Positions 48,661-60,432 of a DNA stretch of 64,000 nucleotides are shown here, piece by piece. The notes under the pieces are model-generated. The model worked only from the letters and a program-made list of their open reading frames with translations, searched no databases and was not told the DNA's origin. Position numbers and translations under genes: made by a program. The stretch's first letter is position 1; each line of letters begins with the position of its first letter. The stretch spans positions 10,194,786 to 10,258,785 of the forward strand of contig CALNVZ010003435.1 of assembly GCA_940671915.1 (NCBI GenBank). Direction: 5' to 3'. The stretch comes from Paracentrotus lividus. Lineage: Eukaryota > Echinodermata > Echinoidea > Camarodonta > Echinidae.

Positions 48661-48693
48661 CAAGCCCCCCGCGGTTCCGAAGCCCATGTTCTA

Positions 48694-49224
48694 TCCAATA
48701 TTCAACAGCAAAGTTACTCGATAAATTATGCTACCAAATAACTCACTCGATCCTGGCCTTTAATAATTTCAATATCAGACGAAAGATTTAATTCGCTTTC
48801 AAATAATTTTACACTGCAAAATGTTTTTCCTAAGTAGGCCTATCACGGCTTTATTACAATTGGCATTGCCATGTTCTTTCTTTCTTTTCTTTCTGTCAAC
48901 TTTTTAAGTCCTTTCTTTGTCTCTACCTCACTCATTTTCTTCTTCTTTTTCTTCTTCTTCTTCTTCTTCTTTCTCGTTGAAATTTAAACATAATTCGGTA
49001 AATGTTGTATAAATGAAGTTACAATGATAAAAACAATTAATGCAGAAACTTAGTTCTTTCCCCCAATGTCATCGATTAATGAAATAATTTGTGTATTTTC
49101 TTGTAAATGTAATGTATTATCTATTGTAAATGTAAATATAATGTATCTCTATTATATGTAAAACCGATGTACAAAGAATTTCCAAATGGACAATAAATAT
49201 ATTCAATTCAATTCAATTCAATTC
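48694..49224 (+). pseudogene. Non-LTR retrotransposon ORF 3' end, 3' UTR and (ATTCA)n tail
   Basis: Immediately after the second TTCTA, the same reading frame as at 46157-46163 continues for about 32 codons and stops at TAA (48789-48791). A ~400-bp 3' UTR with CT-rich stretches follows, including 'cttcttcttcttcttc', then 'ggacaataaatat' and a tail of repeated 'attca' (49200-49224). Short 3' tandem tails of this sort are characteristic of CR1/L2-type elements. Confidence 0.8.
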
Positions 49225-49457
49225 TATGTCAAATTTAGAGATTTTAGAGAATATTTTCTTGAAATTTTTCATGAATGAGGTGATCCATTTTGAAAATGCA
49301 AAAAAAAAAAAGAAATTTGTCAGTAATTCTTTTTGTTCATTTTTCTTCACCCAAAGTAGGTTGGTATAGTTGAATAATGGTTGTACATGGCTCTATGTTG
49401 TCCAATAACCAAGTCTATAGCTACTGTGGACAAAATTTAGAACATATAGCTAAACAG

Positions 49458-49657
49458 AATCCATGACATTTGCTCCCGCGACAATTGCTCCGCTATAAAT
49501 TCCATACACTAATCGAATGACTAACTTCAACCAGGGACTTTACACTATACCCTACCCTAAACCTAATATAAATCCCTATTACAACCCTAACCCTAACCCT
49601 ATATCTTAGACGAAATAAAGCCCGGAGCAATTGTCGCAGGAGCAAATGTCGGGTCAC
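49458..49657. mobile_element. MITE with 'gacatttgctcccgcgacaa' ends
   Basis: The left end 'gacatttgctcccgcgacaa' with 'ttgctccg' faces 'cggagcaattgtcgc' with 'aggagcaaatgtcgggtca'. The interior includes 'ccctaaccctaaccctat', a chance or captured telomere-like run of about three repeats. Confidence 0.85.
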
Positions 49658-51485
49658 CAGCTAAACAGGAAACTTTCAACATATTGTACTCCCGAAATTG
49701 GCTGCAAGCCTTTTATTTCCAAGGTATCAATTCACGGCAAGCAAAGAATTATGTTAAAGATCAGATTCTACAAGTGTAAAGGTTTTCAGTAAGTGTTCAA
49801 ATTAAATAATATATACATGATGCAAAAGATTATAGAAGATGTGTAAATGGCTTAGCAAGGAGTTTCACTGGAGAAATTGGGTTGATGTGGCCAGTTTGAT
49901 ACATAGTCCCACATGTGCCTTCTTGAGAGGTAGGGATCGGGTTGAGCAACCTGACCCAACTAATCACTTAACTTGATTTCTAGACTGCACTATAGTAACA
50001 ACATACAGCAAAATCTTGATGGTTTTTGAATTTTGTATAATAATATGCACGGCAATGAGCAAGAAACCAGTCATAAGAACAAGTGTTGCAACGTCCCATT
50101 GAAACTAATTCTAATTTCTAATTTGTAATGTTTTAATCAGATGTTGATAAACTTTATTATCAAACATTAATTCATATAAATGGCATTGGCATTAAAGTGA
50201 ATTTTGGGAATGGAAGGACACTGAATGTGTAATTTTGACGGGTTTCTTGTAATGCACCACAGAATATCAACTTTTTATATGATTTCATGATTCCAGTCAT
50301 TGTTCTGTCTTTGGGGGGGGGGGGGGTGTGGGGAGTGGGGGATTAATATTGGTATGATAGTAATCGTGGTTATAAAATTTAGCTTAGCAAATATATACAT
50401 TATAACATGCACTTCTGAACTTCTACTTGTAAAAATGGAATTTTTGCTTTGTTGAAGTTCACAATTCTGTATTTCAATAAAATGCTTCATACCTTTAACA
50501 ACAAAATGAGTGTATAAGGCTGAATTATGTAGAGGTCTTTGACTGAATTATGTAGAGATCTATGTAATGAACCCCATTGGGTCAGAATGTTATCAGATGT
50601 ACTGTCAAAGAATGTAATCGAACACCTCTACTTACGGTTTAAGATTATCATGGATCCATGCATTGCCCGCCCGAATGGGATTATCAAAGGGGCATCAAGA
50701 ACGTGACAGTTATCAATGAGATGGGGTGTAGGGTTATATGGGCAGAAGAACGAACTACAGTGGAAGCATGTCAGTGGTGGATTCAGGGGTAGTTTCTAGA
50801 GGCGCGAGTGACCCCCATTTTTTTTTGGGGGGGGGTGGATCAGAGGAGATGTAACATAAAAAGTTCAATGACAACTTTATCCCAGAAAACTATCCTTATA
50901 CATGTGTAACCCTTATACTAATAATGAGTACTTTTCCTGGAGTAATTTTACAGGGGGCCCTTCTCAAGTTGCCTCAACAACCCCCTCCCCCCTCTGCAAA
51001 TCATGAAACAATCCTGATGTATGCGGAGGTGCAGGAATGTTTGATGTGTGAGTTTTATGCTCTAAACGAGATAAGCACTGTTGAACAGAAAGGGAATGTT
51101 TGTAATATGCTGTTTTGACAGATACGAGAAACAGAGGTTATCTTCTTGACATTTATCTTTTTTTTTTAGCCTTGCCGTGATGTTGTTTTCATTTCAAATA
51201 TGGAATGTATACTGAAGGCTTAAAACATTACTGGATATATTGAAGGTGACATTTGATATTTTTATCACTATGAATCTTTTGCAAAGTGAAAAAACAGACA
51301 CAATTTTATATTCACTTCTTCAAGATGATCAGAAATATATCAGTAGACATCAACGGGTGTTTTTTTATAGAGAAAACATGGTCCTACTTTTTCTATCTGT
51401 CTCTATAAGTATAATCCTCTCTTCTGTATACTCATATCTATTCTGTTTTGCTTTCTCTATCTGTCTGTCTCTCTCGCTCTCACCA
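49658..51485. other. AT-rich non-coding stretch
   Basis: No exon is supported. Features seen are a G run (50313-50326), another near 50825, and a CT-rich microsatellite at 51455-51483 that received the next MITE. Confidence 0.55.
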
Positions 51486-51635
51486 AGGCCCGAATTCACA
51501 AACGTGGTTTAGTTAGTCCATGGTCTAAATCAGGTGGTTTGTGAATACCAAAATTTAGACCATGGTCTAAATCCGTGGTTTAAACAATTGATTTAGACCA
51601 TGGACTAAATAAACCACGTTTGTGAATTCGGGCCT
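51486..51635. mobile_element. Near-perfect foldback MITE in a CT/GT microsatellite
   Basis: 'aggcccgaattcacaaacgt' faces 'acgtttgtgaattcgggcct' and the arms continue inward ('ggtttagttagtccatggtc' against 'gaccatggactaaataaacc'). The whole 150 bp is nearly palindromic with repeated 'tttagaccatggtctaaat'. 'ctctcgctctc' precedes and 'gtctgtctgtttgtctc' follows. Confidence 0.9.
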
Positions 51636-51928
51636 GTCTGTCTGTTTGTCTCTCTGTGTCTGTATCTTTCCTGCTAGAAAGAATAGTTCTCTAGTTTTCC
51701 TGTGCAAAACAATGTGAAATCGTTCAATTTGAGCACTTTAAGAATGTGAATCAGTTTTTACATTCCGAGGAAGAGCTAATAAACTCTGTAAATCCATGCC
51801 ACAGTGTAAAATCGTCTTCACACTGTTTAATTCAAGCATATAAACACATCTCCACAGAGTTGACTATGCAAACACACTGAACGAATGCGAATTTTGAGTG
51901 TATTATTTTTCACTTTCGGGCGTTTCCT

Positions 51929-51957
51929 CCCCCCCCCCCCCCCCCCCCCCCCCCCCA
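51929..51957. repeat. C homopolymer
   Basis: A run of about 28 C bases within otherwise ordinary sequence; length uncertain. Confidence 0.9.
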
Positions 51958-52378
51958 GTCGTGACATGAAATCGCCGCGCTTGTGAATCTCTACATCTCT
52001 CTCTCCAGTCTCTCATCTCTCTCTATATTAGGCTATTATTATTTGTCTATCATTACTAGACTACATACTCCAATTTCAAATTATTTTGAAATATTCATTA
52101 ATATGAATTAAATTTTTTGCAAAAGATCTGTCTCAGACCTTGCTGAAGAAGTCTCACCCTCTTTAGTTCATAAATCCTGAGCTGTAATTTCCTGTAAGCG
52201 GTTATTGCCTCTTTAAGAGTCTTTACTCCAGCATGTCTTTCATTTATCTTTCATGATTATCTCCTTGAATTCTACATCACCTTCTTAATCTCTTTGAGCG
52301 TCCTTGCACTTCAGCTACAGCATACACGTACTTATTATATTTTGGTTCTTTTGAGGTTTTGACTTGGTACATATTATA

Positions 52379-53349
52379 CAGTGTGTTCCTAAAAAAAAGG
52401 TAACCGAAGTTCAAAGGTCAGTCATTTCAAAAGTATATGGTTTATTCTTGTAATTTGCTTACTAAAATACTAAGTAACTCAGCTTTAATTTGAGACATTG
52501 CTAACGTCCAAATTGTCAAGGGTCACAGAGTTAGGGTCATGTGAAGGTTAAAGGTACAAATCCCATATTTTCCAAGTTTTTCGTTAGTAGGGTACGAAAC
52601 CAACTTTTTATAAGTTTTTGGTTTCATCGTTTTGGGTTGTTTTTTTTCGCACTAAGTTTTATTGAAATGCAGTCTCATTTGCCAAAGGACATATGTCACT
52701 GGCAATGATGAGTTTTTTTAATTCGTGGAGATGTCTCCTGAGACTTCAGGGCGTCGTGGGAAAATCGAACAAAAGTCAAACATGTTCAATCTTTTAGTAG
52801 ACTTCTTTAAGACGCGAGCAAGTAAAAAATGGTTAACCCATTTGATTTATTTTAATCGTTAGCAAGTTCTGACAACGTCTCTGCGACGTCGTGGATACTT
52901 AAGGGACGTCGCGGATACTTAAGGGACGTCGCGGCAACCCCGCAAAGACGTCACAGAGACTTTCTCGGGTCTTAAAGAAGTCTACTAAAAGAGTGAACAC
53001 GTTTAACATTTGTTTGTTATTTCTCGCGACTTCCTGCAGACTCAGGAGATGTTGCAGCGACCTCTCCGAGACTCCAGAGACTCATAATAAAAAACCCATC
53101 TCATTGCCAGTGAGATAGGTCCTTTGACAAATGAGATTGAATTTCATTGAAACTTTGTGTGAAAAAAACCCCCAAAACGATAAAGCCCTAACTCTTTGAC
53201 CCATGACAGTTTGGACGTAAGCAATGTCTCAAATTAAAGCTGATGAGTTGCTTAGTATTTTAGTAAACAAATCATAAGAATTAAAACGCATTGTAATTTG
53301 ATTAAATGACTAACTTTGGAACTTCGGTTCCTTTTTTAGGAACACACTG
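52379..53349. mobile_element. Foldback TIR element with ~450-bp arms
   Basis: Ends 'cagtgtgttcctaaaaaaaa' and inverted 'ccttttttaggaacacactg' with TA on both sides (52377-52378 and 53350-53351). Matching inverted blocks continue through most of the element: 'accgaagttc' with 'gaacttcggt', 'tttaatttgagacattgct' with 'gcaatgtctcaaattaaa', 'cttttagtagacttctttaa' with 'ttaaagaagtctactaaaag'. The central loop has repeats of 'ggatacttaagggacgtcgc'. TA duplication and end sequence suggest a Tc1/mariner-like affinity. No transposase. Confidence 0.85.
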
Positions 53350-56166
53350 TATAGCAGCTATTTGATCCTTGCAGAGAGTTTAGAAGTAGAAAAAAAAAAA
53401 AAAAAAAAAAAAGGAGGGGGGGGGGAGAAGAAAAAGCGAGCTCATCTTACTAGCTACAATAATCATATTCAAAACTTCTTGGCTCTAGTTTCCATCACCT
53501 TTCTTATCCTGTCCTTGCACTTCATTTCCACCAAACTCATACGTAATGCATAATTTATAATTCTACAGGCTCAAATCGTTTTGTGTAGCCTCCATTATTT
53601 AACCTTTCCAGAGAGCTTTATCAATACGTTGAAAATTTCTTTACTGTACTTTTTATAGGTACGTTTAGGGTAAGTAAATGTCTGTACTTTTCAGTTAATG
53701 TATAATTACTAGGTATACAGTGCAGTGATAAATCATTACCTATTACTTTTTAAAATGATTAAAGTAATGACCCATTTGGGGTGGGGTTCTTCACTTAGTT
53801 TGCCACTCCAAATATATGTTTCTGAGAACAATGTGAGTAATGGCAGTTGTACGTTCTATTCTTGATGCTCACTCTAGTATAGCATTTAATATTGGATATT
53901 TTTTTTCAAATGCAGATGCATATGTTGACAGAATGTTCATTCCAGTGGTTAATTTGCTACCGTCTGAAAAGAACACCAGGCTATTTTTGTTACCCATATT
54001 GAATTAACCAATGCTGCGGTGTACCTTTCACAACAACAGAAAACTAACACTGTGATTCTAGGCCTTGTGTCTTCATTATACCTCCACCTGATTATGACAG
54101 AGGTGGATCTTCTCACATGGAAACAAGAAATCTTGGTGCTTTCTCAGCATTTTGGAATTCATGTCGTATGATGTAAATATATATTAAATGTCATTCTACA
54201 AAATCAACTTTTGAATTGAGATAACTTATAATTCTTTAATATTGAAAATATTAATAATTCATAAGTTTTTTGGAAAATATGACTTTTTTTTAATTGATAA
54301 AATTTAGACCGAAATATCCTCAAAATCTTGAAAAAACTCATCTAAATAGTTTCAAAATCAAAATACATTTATTTGTTAAAATGGTAGGCCTACATAATTA
54401 AATGGAGAATTATAAAGATCATAATTTTCCTGTATATTAAAAAAAAATATGGGCTATAGAAATCCTGAAAGCCTCAAAAAATTGGGCTGCTCAACTACAA
54501 CATGGGGATCCTTACTCCATATGTCACCCCAAAAAAGTATGGGTTAAACTTACATGTAAGTCCATGAGGGAGAGCAGTTATTTCAGGATGAAGGGGGTGT
54601 CATTTCGCAGTCATGTGAGGTAGTTAATGTTATTGAATAATAATGATTCAATAGACTAATGTTTATTCTGATTGTTTATCAAGTAGATGATCAAGCCTGT
54701 ACAGATGGTTGTGAACAAGGTTCCATTATTTAATTTAAATTTTTTTTTATTTTTTTACTTATTTTCATGACGGGGTCGGACAGACTTGGGAGAAAGTAAA
54801 GAGAGAATTAATGAAACTCGTTTCACTTTATTTTTATTTTTATTATACAGAGTATAATGCAACTATGGTAAAGTAGCAGCAAAATCAGATAATGAAAAAA
54901 AAATCTATTTCTCCTTTTTGGTCACCCATGCAACATCAACAGACATATACAAAACCATGCTTGTTTAACAGAATCTAGCTTTTTCCACATGTTATTACAG
55001 AAACAAGTATCTTCTCATCTCCAGCTTTAAATATACAAATCTTTACTCCTCCTAAAAAAGAAAGTCTGTTTACTGAACAAGGTTTCAATTCTTGGCATTC
55101 CCATGAAGTGGGAGTTGTTGATGCATGGCGCTTTGTTTATTTTCATGTAAGAAAATTGGTATTTATGTAGAGATTCCTGACCCAAATCGTCCCCAGAGAC
55201 CATATCAGATTTAGATGTCAGTCATCATAGCACTGAATATCGGTCCTGGTTAACATGAGATGGTGAAAGGTGAATACCAAGGTGGAAATCTTCGATATCA
55301 ATGTCAGCAGTAGGCAATTTTTTATTATTTTTTTTAAGGGGGGGGGGGGGGGGGGGGGGGGTGTGTGCACATACTTTATCTCCTTTACTTTGTTCAAAAT
55401 TTAAAATGCGTTCTTGTCTTTACCAAATTCTATTTATTTCTATCTCTCTCTCCCTCTTTTTTTATTCTCTCTCTCTTTCTTTCTTTCTCTCTCACTCATG
55501 TGATTTATATTGTGTACATAAATTAAGATTATAATTTGGTAATTCGCATTAAGTTATTTTGGGTCTAAAGAGTTAGTGATAAATTGTTAATTTGCACAAT
55601 ATTTTGTTGTTAAACTGTATGGAAGAGCACATTAAATGTCATTAAAAGGTTTTGAATGTAATGTCATTAACACAGAAATTTTCATCTTTTGGTGCAATTG
55701 TTCTTGAACATGGAAAATAACGAGCTATCAAACATTACGAAAGGCATTGACGAGTCAAGAAAAATGTGGGGTAATGGGATGGTTATAAAAGGGTTTTCCC
55801 TTCCCTTGTCCAGGTCTCAGCTTATGGATAAATCCTCTACATGAACATAAGACATCCTATTTGCCAGAGGAGGTGGATAGAACGTGTGATGACTTTCCAC
55901 TTACTCCAGTCATACAGATTCCTTCAAGAATGGATGGGAGTAAACAAACTGTCGGAGAAACAAACCCCCCCCCAAAAAAACAAAAAAAAACAAAACAAAA
56001 CAAAACAAAACAAATAAATCAAACAAACAAAACAAAAAAAAAACAAAACAAATTTGACCAAATAATCACACAATACTTGCCTCTAAATTTCTTTTACTGA
56101 ATTAAATAATTTAATAATGTCTCTTTTGATACATTTTGGTTCACACAAACACGTAATTTACATTTC
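53350..56166. other. AT-rich non-coding stretch with homopolymers
   Basis: It contains an A/G tract (53389-53440), a G run (about 55338-55361), CT repeats (55442-55498) and A-rich 'caaaacaaaacaaaac' repeats (55975-56055). No exon or transposon end is supported. Confidence 0.6.
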
Positions 56167-56244
56167 GTTGTTCGGCAAGTGAAAGGGCAATATGCTATGG
56201 ACAAAGTCATTGGCCTATTGCCCATTTACTTGCAAAACGACGAT
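56167..56244. repeat. Small hairpin
   Basis: 'cgttgttcggcaagtgaaag' with 'ggcaata' faces 'tattgcc' with 'catttacttgcaaaacgacg'; a foldback of about 78 bp, probably a MITE fragment. Confidence 0.6.
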
Positions 56245-58004
56245 TTATTGACAAAATCTAAAAAGAAAGAAATTTACATGAATTTCAAATCATATTTTGA
56301 CAAATTATACAAGGTTTAAATGTGCTTTTAAAGCACCCTTTTATGTTGAAGCCTCTGATTTTCATAAGAATATTAATTCAGGAGATGTAGAAAAAATAAA
56401 AAATAAAACCAAACAAAAAAAGTATGATAGCCACCTCCTTCCTAACAACATGTTAGATTTCTATCATTTTTTTTTTTTTTAGTTTACACCTAGCAAAGAC
56501 AAAATTGGAATTGTCCATTCTTCAATGACTTATTTCAAATTGAAGGCAAATCATACTTTTTCAGCCCATAGTTGAGTTTGTCACAATTGTACCCATTAGA
56601 GAGCTTTAGGTTTCTCATCAATGACACGGCATCTTATGATCAGCCTTCCTGCCCATGAATCGGGAAGACAGCGCAGCAATAGGTAGAGAAGATTCCGCGT
56701 TATGAGCTACTTTGTGAAATCTAAAGTTCCCTATCAAAACTATGGGTATAAATCATAACAGTTCATTTTCTCTTAAAGTTTATGGGTCAAATTTCAGCAT
56801 TCACACCACACCAGATTTTTCCATGCATCGTATCAATCACTATACAAATCCAGAATATTAATATCAAATTAATTGAGAAAATCTGTTTAAAGTGTGAGAA
56901 ATTAATGCTACATGCAAAAAGTTTATGTGGTTCACACAACTGCTTGAAGGAAAGAGTCTAGTCACGCTTGATCTAGAATGCTGGGTAATTTTTGCCTTCA
57001 ATTTAGGATCCATCAGCCATCGAATAATGGATGATTTCTATTTTTTTCTCCACACACCTCCCTCTATAATGAGGTGATCATGACCAAGCCAAATGCATCT
57101 TAATATTGACACTGTGTTTATTGAATGCATATTTCAAACATGTTTGAAAATTGAGATATGGAGGATTGCCTTGATTCAAACACAAAAATAATGCGGTGCT
57201 CATAATAATGAGAGTGGACTGTATTTATCTTTAATCACAAAAAATGATTATTTTACCTTACAAAGTTGTTTAGGGGTGGGGGGGGGGGCAAATTCTCTTT
57301 ACTTCAATACCCATCTTGGTTATTTACTGAAACCCCCATAACAGTCCTGATATATAAAGATATGAGAAAGTAAATGCCCTTGGGCCGTATGCATAATACA
57401 AGTAGGTTTTTACTTATATTTTAACTTTCAAATTGAATTTAATTGAGTTCAATACTCATTTATTCGGATTCCAAATAATAAAATAAACAATTCTTATCAT
57501 ATTCTAATAGTGCAATTTTTCTCAATATCATAATATTAAGAACATGTATGAGCAAAATTTAATAAAACCACTGACTTTCTTTCATGCATATTGCCCAATG
57601 ACTGAAATTTGGAAGAAAGAAACAATTTGAATAGGATGTAAGAATGAATTTTGATATTTTGATTTCTGCAAAAAACTGTCAGTGGCAGGGGAATAGTACA
57701 AACCCACTTATTTTCCATCAAACCTTAAAATGCAATTCAAAAGGCGTTCAAAAGGCACTCTTGTACTCGTGATTACATATCTCTGTTCTATAGATTGCTT
57801 GTACTACCATTGTACTGAGGGAAAGACATCTTAAACAACACTGAACGACTGGAAGATTTGACAGATATCTGAACTATTCAGTGAACTTGCAATAACTTTC
57901 AACATCTCCCACGATTCCTCATGGATCTTTCTGCGAATTTGATGGTCTTGATGGTCTCAAAAAATAAAAAAAAAATAAACAAAAACAAAACAAAACCATG
58001 AATG
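56245..58004. other. AT-rich non-coding stretch
   Basis: No supported gene or repeat apart from T runs (56467-56480), a G run near 57277-57288 and an A-rich run at 57957-57990. Confidence 0.55.
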
Positions 58005-58508
58005 TTTAAAGGGAAAGTTCACCCTGGGTTTATGTTGGTTTTAAAAAATGCAGAAAAATAAAAGAAAAATATAAGTGAAGGTTTGGAGAAAAAAAAATTG
58101 ACCAAAAAATAACGAAATAATGAATATTTAAAGTTTTGATTTTGTGACGTCACATGCAAACAGTTCTCCTAAGTGTTATGTAGTGTAAATTCCATAAAGT
58201 GTCATCTTTTCAGAAGAAAATTAATTACTTCACTTGTGTGGTCGATACACCATCAAACATATATACTTGCCACTATCAAATTAACCCATTCCTTTATCAA
58301 GAACCTTGAAAAAAGACAAATTTATGGAATTTACATACACAACACATGGGAGAGCTGCTCGCACGTGACATCACAGAAGCAAAATTTTAAATATTCATAA
58401 CTTCGCTATTTTTTGGTCGATTTTCTTCAAACTTTTATTCACATTTTGCTTTTATTTTTCTGCATTTTTTAAAATCAATAAAATTCGAGGGTGAACTTCC
58501 CCTTTAAA
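58005..58508. mobile_element. MITE with 'tttaaagggaaagttcaccc' ends
   Basis: The left end 'tttaaagggaaagttcaccc' faces 'gggtgaacttccccttta'. Subterminal parts also pair: 'aaaatgcagaaaaataaaag' with 'cttttatttttctgcatttt', 'ttggtcg' with 'tgacca', and 'tgtgacgtcacatgc' with 'gcacgtgacatcacag'. About 500 bp, non-coding. Confidence 0.85.
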
Positions 58509-59314
58509 ATGGTCCTTCAGTAGTCTTTCAGCTATTTTCCAGTAATCTTCAGCGATCTCTCAACAAACTCTTAATGGTCTTTACTAAACTTTCAAATCTT
58601 TTTACACCATGTACATAGACCCCCCCCCCCCTCTCTGCCACATTGAATCAACCTGGCTTACTCTGTCAATGATCTCTTAATTTCCCATTTTATACGAAAT
58701 TTTCAATGTAAGCAATGTTGATGAATACAAAGTGAGGAACTGAGCACTACACAATGAATTCATTGCTATTGTTTGTATGTGCGAACAGCGGATTAAAATG
58801 TGCCCCGTTCCTATTGTGAATGGGTTGTGACTGGAGTCGAACTTGACAGTCCGCTGAGTGTGCTGTGAGTCGAACAAAGCTGGCAAAGAGTAAATTATCT
58901 TTTGAAAGTCTCTCTTGCAATGCCACACTTTTAATTTCTGAGGTGACACTGTCAGCTTCTCAGAGATCTGACCATTTGGGGGTGTTTGGAGTTTAGTTTG
59001 GTGAGCTTTTGGTTTGGTGCTGGTCATCCTACATCCGATATCGTGGTGACTGCCACCCTCCAGTTCCCAATAGCCTCTGTCACATTGCTACAAGGACTCT
59101 AAGAACAACTAACTTGATGTCCAATCAGGATAATGCAACTGAGGTCCAGTGCCTTTCAGCATCGGTCTCGTCTATGTAACTGCAGCTTTAACGATCATCC
59201 AAGGTCCTATATCTCGGTCTATGTTTCTTCTCTTCCACAACCCCCTGGTTCATGATAATCGTCACTAGACTTTGAGCTCACTCTTATCCACTGGGATGAT
59301 ATAATTGTAATGTA
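58509..59314 (-). other. Probable 3' UTR or downstream region of the coiled-coil gene
   Basis: Downstream (on the - strand) of the terminal coding exon. A worn partial copy of that exon lies at 59193-59240. No clear AATAAA on the - strand is seen close to the stop, so the transcript end is undefined. A 116-codon - strand frame at 58677-59027 has no recognisable domain. Confidence 0.35.
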
Positions 59315-59437
59315 TCATCCTAGGTCCTGTATCTCGGTGAATGCCTGTGTCAATCTTCGTATCTTCTCTTCCATGACTCTCTTCTGATTGGCAGTCTCTG
59401 CTAGTAACTGTCTCATCTCATCCTCTACATCAGACAC
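59315..59437 (-). CDS. Terminal coding exon of a coiled-coil protein
   Basis: On the - strand an acceptor (TTGTCTCTATTGCAG) ends at 59438 and the exon starts in phase 0 at 59437: VSDVEDEMRQLLAETANQKR, then VMEEKIRRLTQAFTEIQDLG, then TGA (59315-59317). The 40 residues are mostly charged and polar with hydrophobic residues at a/d spacing (V, M, L, V, M, I, L, F, I), typical of an alpha-helical coiled coil reaching the C-terminus. No other domain is visible. The gene's other exons probably include the duplicated ones at 60902-61283, although the donor phase there does not match this exon directly, so at least one intermediate exon is missing or altered. I do not recognise the family; cytoskeletal and ciliary coiled-coil proteins are general possibilities only. 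Confidence 0.7.
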   Translation of the reverse strand: MSDVEDEMRQLLAETANQKRVMEEKIRRLTQAFTEIQDLG

Positions 59438-59495
59438 CTGCAATAGAGACAAATACAACAATAATTCATGCAACCTGAACTGACACATCTTACAA

Positions 59496-59750
59496 TAACC
59501 CTTTAGCACCTAAACCGCCCAAGCTTACGTACTAAAAAACCCATTTTATGCACGCTATAGTCATGACAATAACAAAAATATGTGATCACACATGCCCATA
59601 CTTGTTGAGCATTACCCATAGGATTTGTGCTGTCAGATTCTATTATCTACGTATTTCTTATTGAAACAACCAAATGCAAACACAGCAAAACCTTTTCTGT
59701 TAGGGATTAAGCTGACACTTTTCGTGCGTTCTCTAGGTGCTAAAGGGTTA
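59496..59750. mobile_element. MITE with 'taaccctttagcacctaa' ends
   Basis: 'taaccctttagcacctaa' faces 'taggtgctaaagggtta' at the other end; about 255 bp. It lies in the presumed intron, 59 bp from the acceptor of the coiled-coil terminal exon. Confidence 0.85.
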
Positions 59751-60237
59751 ACCCTGGACCCTAAATTCTACCTTGTGCCATGGTCACAATAAGGCATGTG
59801 TGGAACATGTACCTCTTTGTATCTTTACTGCATTGGATTTGGCAGAAAATCCTTGGGGCTTAGGCAGGGAGGTGCATGATTTTACAGGCAAGGAGAAAGA
59901 AAGTGGCCATACTCTGGCTCCAGCCATGTTGAAACACAAGAATTGTTGTAGTTGGCAATCACCAAACTTTCATTTGCTAAAGCATGCAAGTATAATTGTG
60001 ACCTTAGCATAACCCTAGACTGCAACCAAAGTCATCACCCAATGACTTTATGGAATGAAAACTCAAAGTAAAATTCACGGTAGCAAATATTTGATCACTG
60101 AAATATATGGGACACACCATGCAATATATGGACAATTGGACAAATTATTATCAAAATCCCAATACCAGAAAAATAACAGGTTTATATTGTATGAGAATAC
60201 TGTAAATTCAAGTCTTATTGAGGGGTTCACTATTATA
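59751..60237. other. Presumed intron of the coiled-coil gene
   Basis: AT-rich, no exon supported; a 79-codon frame on the + strand has no features of a gene. Confidence 0.4.
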
Positions 60238-60432
60238 TAAATAGTGCATGCTCTACCATGCAACATACTAGATTATGTGCACGACAAATACTAAATTATC
60301 CCGACGGCACATTTATTTCTCCGAGGCCGTAGGCCGAGGTGAAACAGATGTGCCCGAGGGATAATTTAGTATTTGGAGTTCACATAGTCAGTAATGTTGC
60401 AATATAATAAGATGCATGCACTATTTATTATT
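60238..60432. mobile_element. Foldback element around 'gaggccgtaggccgagg'
   Basis: 'aaatagtgcatgc' faces 'gcatgcactattt'; further in, 'atgcaacatacta' faces 'tagtcagtaatgttgc', and 'aaatactaaattatcccgac' faces 'gagggataatttagtattt'. The central hairpin has the loop region 'gaggccgtaggccgagg'. About 195 bp. Confidence 0.8.

Larger units (their letters stand above)
46164..48688. mobile_element. 2.5-kb TIR element composed of tandem repeats, inserted in the non-LTR ORF
   Basis: Ends 'cataggcttcgg' and inverted 'ccgaagcccatg' are flanked on both sides by TTCTA (46159-46163 and 48689-48693), a 5-bp target duplication. Inside are C- and G-rich subterminal parts ('gggggggctcaa' near both ends), the ~111-bp repeat array and a second set of ~190-bp repeats. 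There is no transposase. The exact target duplication and the restored frame of the host element establish the boundaries. Superfamily not determined. Confidence 0.8.

Noticed and set aside
49570..49600. Interstitial telomere ('ccctaaccctaaccctat')
   Set aside because: Only about three repeats, lying inside a MITE with clear inverted ends; no chromosome-end signal.
58677..59027. A 116-codon - strand frame as a separate gene
   Set aside because: No motif, and it lies in the likely 3' UTR or downstream region of the coiled-coil gene.
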